A DNA stretch of 11,793 nt from Saccoglossus kowalevskii. Lineage: Eukaryota; Hemichordata; Enteropneusta; Harrimaniidae. A model generated the notes under the pieces. It was not told the DNA's origin. It saw only the letters and a list, made by a program, of their open reading frames with translations, and did not search any database. The stretch covers positions 219,989 to 231,781 of the forward strand of contig NW_003135351.1 in the NCBI RefSeq assembly GCF_000003605.2, given 5' to 3'. How positions within the stretch are numbered: the first letter of the stretch is position 1; each line of letters starts with the position of its first letter. The position numbers and the translations under genes were made by a program. Positions 7,253 through 11,793 of this stretch are shown one piece after another.

Positions 7253-7890
7253 TGATTTGTCTAAAAGACTTTTGTTAAATTTAAAAGTTTGTAGGTTACT
7301 TGAAGGTTTCTTTTTCAAGTGTACACTATGAAATCAGATGAGTTCAAAAACCGTAACAACTATTATAAATTATATTAATGCTAAGAATTATGTATTATGA
7401 GATATTGTATACTATACATAATACATACAATACAAAGAAATTGAAAAAAACAAACACTGGTGTTGTTTTATTAACATGACCATTCCTATCGCTGATACAT
7501 CTTAGGCAGAAGATACATAAGTATGTATATACATGTAAATACATGTAATTAAGCATGTATAATAAACTCCAAAAATAATCAAAAACATACTGCAAAATGT
7601 TCTAATTAAGCAAAATTGATATTATTGTATTGATGGTCATGCTAACCAATTAAGTGTGGCTCATCATTCATCCTTTCATCACATATTCCTTATTGGATAT
7701 CATCTCGTGTTAACAGGCAATCTTTGTGACATCCCCATGATACCACTGCGGATTTCGGCATGATAGTTACATATTGTTCAACAAGTATCATAATTGTAAC
7801 TGTTGCAGTTTTTGCATTTTGATTCGGGCTTACACAATTTCAAACTCATCGCATATTTATGTGTTGGTCACTACGATTTATAACTATTAT

Positions 7891-8039
7891 TTAAAGCAAA
7901 TTTTTAAGCTCAGGCGTAAACGCGGGCGAATTTCCTCCTATTTCATGAAGGGCTACGGTAATTTTCTTTTGCAAATCTCTTCGATACTCGACGTAAAACG
8001 ACCAATTTGATGTCCGACTACTAATAAACACCTCGGCGT
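7891..8039 (-). CDS. Terminal exon, O-fucosyltransferase-like protein
   Basis: A strong acceptor (pyrimidine-rich, ending gttacag at 8040-8042) opens an exon of 149 bases. It gives the last two bases of a Tyr codon, 48 residues and a TAA at 7893-7891. The protein begins AEVFISSRTSNWSFYVEYRR. In GDP-fucose protein O-fucosyltransferases, the C-terminal end of the sugar-nucleotide domain has this layout: a small hydrophobic strand, then F-I-G/S-S/T-x-x-S-x-x-S, a short helix and Arg. The Ser-Asn-Trp-Ser form here fits that layout. No clean AATAAA lies in the 100 bases after the stop. The exon phase matches the exon at 8288-8423. Being a real exon is near certain. The family call is inference from pattern. 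Confidence 0.82.
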
Positions 8040-8287
8040 CTGTAACATTAAAAGTAAACAACATGTATCAGGGAAAAAATCACTGGTTTCAATTGTTTGG
8101 GACTTGATGTTTCAAACATATTCACAAGGTTTTAAATTCATTGTTTTGTAAATAAAACAGTCCATTCTATTTTTAATTGTCAAATTTAAATATTCAATGG
8201 GATTTAGATTAATTTATTTAGCTATCAGCAAAATAAGCGGTTTGAAATTATAAATGTATGCCCAATATATTAATAAAATTAACTTAC
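8040..8287 (-). other. Intron of the transferase-like gene (248 bp)
   Basis: The intron begins GTAAGTT (8287-8281) and ends TTACAG (8045-8040), both good consensus sites. It interrupts a Tyr codon after the first base and contains nothing else recognisable. Confidence 0.82.
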
Positions 8288-8423
8288 ATTCAGCAATTAG
8301 TTGCTCCAGTAATGACAATACGTAATTATCATTTTTGTACTTGGCAACCATTTTCGACATACTGATAAGATCAACAATGGTGAATACCACGATGTCTTTC
8401 TGTTTGAGACTTGATATGAACAG
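8288..8423 (-). CDS. Internal exon, O-fucosyltransferase-like protein
   Basis: The exon is 136 bases: 45 codons plus one base. It lies between an acceptor ending ttcatag (8430-8424) and a donor gaat/gtaagt. It encodes LFISSLKQKDIVVFTIVDLI, a charged stretch (KYKNDN), then YVLSLLEQLIAEY with the next exon. In O-fucosyltransferases this is the region after the 'YVAT' strand, where the helix ending in D/E-Q-x-I/L leads to the nucleotide-sugar binding loop; the LLEQLIAEYAEVFISS run fits. Its start phase (0) matches the end of the exon at 10853-11012, and its end phase matches the terminal exon. It is too short to appear as a long open frame and was found by reading splice sites and translation together. 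Confidence 0.8.
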
Positions 8424-8705
8424 CTATGAATATAGAAATAACATCATACAACTGAAATCAACATTTATAATCCGTGACATTAAATTATGTTCAAGAATAC
8501 AAAACAATGAACATTACGACGTGCAAACACATTGCAGTATATGTCGAGTCAGTGGCAGGAAAACGTCGTCTTAATGTGAGATGTAAGGCGTTTTGTAAAA
8601 AATTATGTTTCAAATACAAATTATGGTATATTGAATGTTCAGTTTTGACCCAATATCTTTAAAACATGTGTTTGTCCGAATTGAATGACAATATAATAAA
8701 ATAAT

Positions 8706-8726
8706 AACATGACGTAATGTCATGTT
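8706..8726. repeat. 8-bp stem hairpin
   Basis: AACATGAC and GTCATGTT are exact reverse complements around a 5-base loop. The centre reads TGACGTAATGTCA. It lies inside the long intron. Confidence 0.5.
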
Positions 8727-9128
8727 CGTAGTATCAAGAGGAATGTATATCAATCCAATATTTAACTAAAATAAAGAAATTTATACACTATTTTTCTGGT
8801 TTTAAACCATTATTAGACTGGTTTAGACCGAATGGAGTGGGCAAAAAACACTTGAGCTGATAGTAATTTTTGAGATATTGAATAAGTTTGTGGGATGTAC
8901 CACTAATCTCATCGCAATATGGCTGTAATAGTAATATACATACAAACAAAATTTCACACAATCTTCCAATCTAAGTTATTTCTCGTCGATAGGCCTAAAC
9001 AGATTGTTAGAACTATATCTAATTTTTATCGGAATTGGTCTCATAAACAATATTGCTGTTGTCTACACTGTAAATCTGAGTGTTTTTAACTATGACACAT
9101 ATTTCTCCCCACTTTAAAATCACTTTAA

Positions 9129-10042
9129 GTGTTTGATAATTAAACACATTAATGAGTTTTCTACAACACTACTGTTTTAAAATAAAACATTTTTATTGTA
9201 TTGTGGTAAAACAATTAATGTGCTTATAAACTTGTCCCCACTTTGAAAACACATGCGGTGTATATAATCTGCATAATAACGAAAAGTGTATATGATGACA
9301 ACACTTGCTGTCAGTATTTTTATTGCAACATTTCAGGGTTGCTTTTGCACATAACACATTTATGTAAAGTGTTTCCAAATGAAACGCGTATTGCAAAGTG
9401 TTTCCTCAAGGAACATGTATAAAAGTATATTATCATTGAAAAGATATTTCACTAGACAGATATTTTGAAAAGTATTTCCACCAGAAATATATATTTGCAA
9501 TATCATCTTGTCTACTCCAATCTTTTCTTTTCAAATCTAAAAAAGTATAATAATATCAAATCCTGTGAGTAATGATTAATTGTCATAAGAGTTTCAAGCA
9601 AATGGATATTTGAATCAGAAATATGTTCTGTAAAATATTATTGCCAGAAGAACTTTGGTTAGGTAAATACAGTTTCACAATGCCAAACCCCCCGTTTTAG
9701 GAATGATTTTACCAGTGTTGAAAATAAGCAATCAAACCATTTTAAAACTTTTAGAGTTACAGTGTAGATGCATATCAAATGTGTCATGTATAATGTATAC
9801 AAAGGTTGAAACATGTATGTTTGTTTTCCGAATTATTTCAAAATAACAATTTTGAAAAAAAGTATGTTAGTTACTCTTATGAAATTGTATACATAAACAC
9901 GTGCTTCAAATTAACACAGTTTGAAAGAAAAGTGTTTTAGTTACTCTCATGAACACAGATGTGCCTTATGCATTATAGTCCTGTGATTTAGTTTGAAACA
10001 TCGTTGGTGATTTTGCTCTCTGAAGTGTTTCAAATTGAACAG
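9129..10042. repeat. Cluster of short imperfect palindromes (GTGTTTC...GAAACAC type)
   Basis: At least seven related dyads occur in about 900 bases: 9129-9147 (GTGTTT/AAACAC), 9173-9189 (TGTTTTA/TAAAACA), 9369-9387 (GTGTTTC/GAAACGC), 9399-9415 (TGTTTCC/GGAACA), 9474-9490 (TATTTC/GAAATA), 9901-9917 (GTGCTT/AACAC) and 10025-10042 (GTGTTTCAA/TTGAACAG). Two longer similar segments of about 25 bases, centred on TTAGTTACTCTYATGA, lie 70 bases apart at 9859-9885 and 9929-9955, with a weaker third at 10485-10505. The cluster looks like a decayed satellite or scattered foldback units. Confidence 0.5.
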
Positions 10043-10852
10043 TCTTCGATGTTTAAATCACATTGTAACTACAACCACCGTTCACCAAATGCGATGTATC
10101 AAAATCCATCAGGCCAAGAGGTACCTAATTCGCAACGTGTCTCGATTTTCAATTGTACTTATAGGTTGGTAAGACCATAATATATGCGTACATACAATTA
10201 ATTCTTCTACAACCTGGTGTTGACATAAAAATATCATGACTATCTCATTATGCGTTGAATTACGTCACCATCGGTTATTGCCTAGTTAGCATATATACCA
10301 TATACGAGTTTCCAGATTTTTCACTCAATGTTGTTAATACTGCTTGCATAAAGTTGGATGCATTAGTCCATAAATGTCCTAACAATAAACACTTTAATGA
10401 CACGTTTATGTCAAAATAAAACACTAGGTTTTTTTATTTTGAAAAAATGTATTTTTGTGTTCACAATTTGTTTAATTGCCAACAAAAAAGTGTTTTAATA
10501 ACTCTTCAAAACACTAAAATACAAAAACAATACTGTTTTGATAGAAAATACATAATACAAATTGATAGAAAATGTTTTGTATGATAATACATTGTGCTTT
10601 CAATTAAAACTGTCTTAATACAATACATAAATGTTCTCGTAAGATTTACAGTGTAGTGATTTTCAATAGATGTTATGACGTCAGAAATTGTTACCAACAC
10701 AGTAACTGAGATACAATAGGCCAATAATACATTCGAAAGCCCACATAAATCTCCATGGCCAATTTACATTGTATTTACACATGCCCTCGTATATTGGTAA
10801 ATCAAATAAATAATGTTATTTATGAGTTTTAAATCCGAAAATAGTTGCTCAC

Positions 10853-11012
10853 CTGTTCATATGGCGGTGAAGCCACATAAATACATCGTAGACTATGTAA
10901 ATTGGCTGTCTCAATAACTCCGTCTACAATGTCGGGGGTCGCTCTTGATAATATGTTTAACTCACGTTGAGCGTTCGATTCACATTTCCCGTTTGGGTTA
11001 ATTGGGGCGCAT
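10853..11012 (-). CDS. Internal exon, O-fucosyltransferase-like protein
   Basis: The exon is 160 bases: one base plus 53 codons. It lies between an acceptor (ctcactgttcgtttcag) and a donor (gaacag/gtgagc). It encodes CAPINPNGKCESNAQ, then SRATPDIVDGVIETANLHSL and RCIYVASPPYEQ. The last part matches the family pattern in which a helix leads to the strand V/I-Y/F-V-A-T/S-D/P of the nucleotide-sugar domain. The paired Cys residues ten apart could form a disulfide, as expected for an ER or Golgi enzyme. The HxR motif that usually lies just upstream in this family is not in this exon. It must lie in an exon not found here, or be lost. The start phase needs two bases from the previous exon. Confidence 0.82.
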
Positions 11013-11466
11013 CTGAAACGAACAGTGAGATACTTGGTATTCTTATAAAATAAACGGTTGATTAATTGGAGTTTTCGTAAAATTAACAGTGGTTTAATTG
11101 TGGTGTATATAAAATGAATATTTGGGATCACAATGGAAATGAACATGAACTAGTTTGATATCTCATTTGGCAACACCGTTTATTAATTTTGAATCAGACA
11201 TAAATATAGATGAATGACGTCAGCTGAGTATGTACACATGACTGATGTGACAATAGAAAGTCAAAAACAATTGTCCTGGATGGCGCCCTCAGCTTGTTAC
11301 TGGTCACATACGACAGTGAAAATTACTAATACAGAATAGAGCTGTCCTTTTTACCTTAAATGAAGTACAAATCAAACTGATTGTTTTGTTTTATAATGGT
11401 TGCATCAAACGAAACACAGATGCTGAAGAAAACACAAAGTATAAAAAAAATATAGTATTTTCTCAC
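11013..11466 (-). other. Probable intron (454 bp)
   Basis: It lies between the donor GTGAGA (11466-11461) and the acceptor CAG at 11015-11013, but the phases on the two sides differ. A second acceptor-like site (gtgttttcttcag, ending at 11424) is followed by a donor-like site (ttaag/gtaaaa near 11355), but joining that segment gives a stop. No small exon that would correct the phase could be supported. Confidence 0.5.
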
Positions 11467-11667
11467 CGTGATGTTTGCTGTCATAATACTGACAATATGA
11501 TGTCATCATTGTGTCACCAATATTGTGATTGGTGTTTTCGATGTTGAAATGCTCGGCAATCATCGTACTGGCACAGTAAATTGCATCAATTTTGGCGAGT
11601 TTGGCGGCCAGTGAAAAAACCGTGGATCCGATCAGTATACATATAAATGCACAGTTATTACAATTCT
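11467..11667 (-). CDS. Probable exon upstream of the transferase-like exons
   Basis: An acceptor (cgacatttttcag, at 11680-11668) and a strong donor (cacg/gtgaga) bound 201 bases: two bases, 66 codons and one base. The protein runs NCNNCAFICILIGSTVFSLA, AKLAKIDAIYCASTMIAEHF and then a polar stretch ending YYDSKHH. The alternative is that the exon is longer, because the same frame stays open to the window edge at 11793. Codon choice and complexity look genuine. I cannot place the sequence in the O-fucosyltransferase fold, and the donor leaves one base while the next exon needs two. It may therefore belong to the same gene with an exon missing between, use another donor (for example GTATTA near 11486-11481), or belong to another gene. 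Confidence 0.6.
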
Positions 11668-11793
11668 CTGAAAAATGTCGACACAGATGAATGTGGGAAC
11701 ATTTTACAATTTGATCTAGTTTGCTCAAGCTCCCCCGGCGCCACGTTGGACGAGAAGTTGACTGGTATGCAAGAGTGACACTGTGGAAAGATC
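11668..11793 (-). other. Upstream flank, open in the exon frame to the window edge
   Basis: The frame of the exon at 11467-11667 continues without a stop through 11793. The stretch includes a GC-rich patch (GCGCCGGGGGAGC on the minus strand) unlike the rest of the window. It could be more exon or the end of an intron. A pyrimidine tract just before 11668 favours intron. Confidence 0.4.

Larger units (their letters stand above)
6660..7785 (-). repeat. Right arm of the large inverted repeat
   Basis: Its reverse complement matches 1040-2640 block by block (anchors are listed with the left arm). This arm lacks the segment of about 500 bases found in the left arm and is therefore shorter. Its outer end lies about 100 bases beyond the stop codon of the transferase-like gene, so the gene's 3' UTR probably runs into it. 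Microsatellite-like ATTAC repeats (about 6865-6890) and ACATGTA repeats (about 7530-7550) lie within it. The minus-strand open frame at 7595-7395 is not conserved in the left arm and is not called. Confidence 0.85.
8424..10852 (-). other. Long intron (about 2.4 kb) with many small palindromes
   Basis: The donor CAG/GTGAGC (10855-10847) and the acceptor at 8424 are in matching phase. The intron is AT-rich. The stretch 8515-8575 is open on both strands and could hide an exon (plus-strand reading ITTCKHIAVYVESVAGKRRL), but neither strand has matching splice sites in phase, so I leave it uncalled. A minus-strand reading near 10130-10060 (VPLGLMDFDTSHLVNGG) follows an AG but lacks a donor and is also uncalled. 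Palindromes are listed separately. Confidence 0.7.

Noticed and set aside
7774-8010. Plus-strand gene of 78 codons
   Set aside because: It is a shadow of the minus-strand terminal exon at 7891-8039, which has a proper acceptor and phase.
8335-8662. Two overlapping plus-strand readings
   Set aside because: The first is a shadow of the minus-strand exon at 8288-8423. The second has only a small protein-like core (8515-8575) that is open on both strands and lacks paired splice sites.
10506-10724. Minus-strand gene of 72 codons in the long intron
   Set aside because: It is AT-rich low-complexity reading without splice sites or recognisable features.
11467-11728. Resemblance of IHLCRHFSE and IDAIYCAS to the histidine phosphatase (phosphoglycerate mutase) motifs
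   Set aside because: The catalytic R-H-G is R-H-F here, the spacing is short, and the first motif lies before a strong acceptor and is probably intronic.
1-11793. CRISPR array, bacterial operon, phage or plasmid origin
   Set aside because: No regularly spaced identical repeats, ribosome binding sites or dense genes are present; splice-bounded exons and a SINE point to an animal genome.

Overview
This window looks like AT-rich nuclear DNA from an animal. It has spliced exons with GT/AG borders, long introns, a tRNA-derived SINE with target-site duplications, and several families of old diverged repeats. There is no bacterial gene packing, operon, CRISPR array or rRNA. A marine invertebrate, most likely a mollusc or other lophotrochozoan, is my best guess from the general style of the repeats and gene. 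That is inference, not proof.

The only gene I can support well is on the minus strand, entering from the right edge. Three exons (11012-10853, 8423-8288, 8039-7891) have strong splice sites, fit together in phase, and end at a stop. Together they encode the last 147 residues of a protein whose C-terminal pattern resembles the GDP-fucose protein O-fucosyltransferase fold. A further exon-like stretch (11667-11467) lies upstream, but its donor phase does not match the next exon. The 2.4 kb intron (8424-10852) holds many short imperfect palindromes.

The left two thirds is mainly repeats and coding debris. The largest structure is an old inverted repeat: about 1040-2640 read forward matches about 7785-6660 read backward. 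The left arm carries about 500 extra bases. Between the arms lie an unidentified plus-strand open exon (2853-3269) broken at a run of 17 A, a frameshifted minus-strand coding remnant (4083-3710) with a possible companion fragment (4560-4465), two direct copies of a dispersed repeat (about 3306-3663 and 6187-6504) that end in foldbacks, and a full-length SINE (5022-5497) with 11-bp flanking duplications.

The first 664 bases hold short plus-strand coding-like fragments. I see no convincing intact gene left of 7891. The transferase 3' end runs almost directly into the right arm of the inverted repeat, so its 3' UTR is probably repeat-derived. No regulated system of interacting genes is visible. 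The points most worth checking are the inverted repeat with its conserved octamer pair, the foldback repeat whose stem-loop is flipped between copies, and the transferase-like gene.
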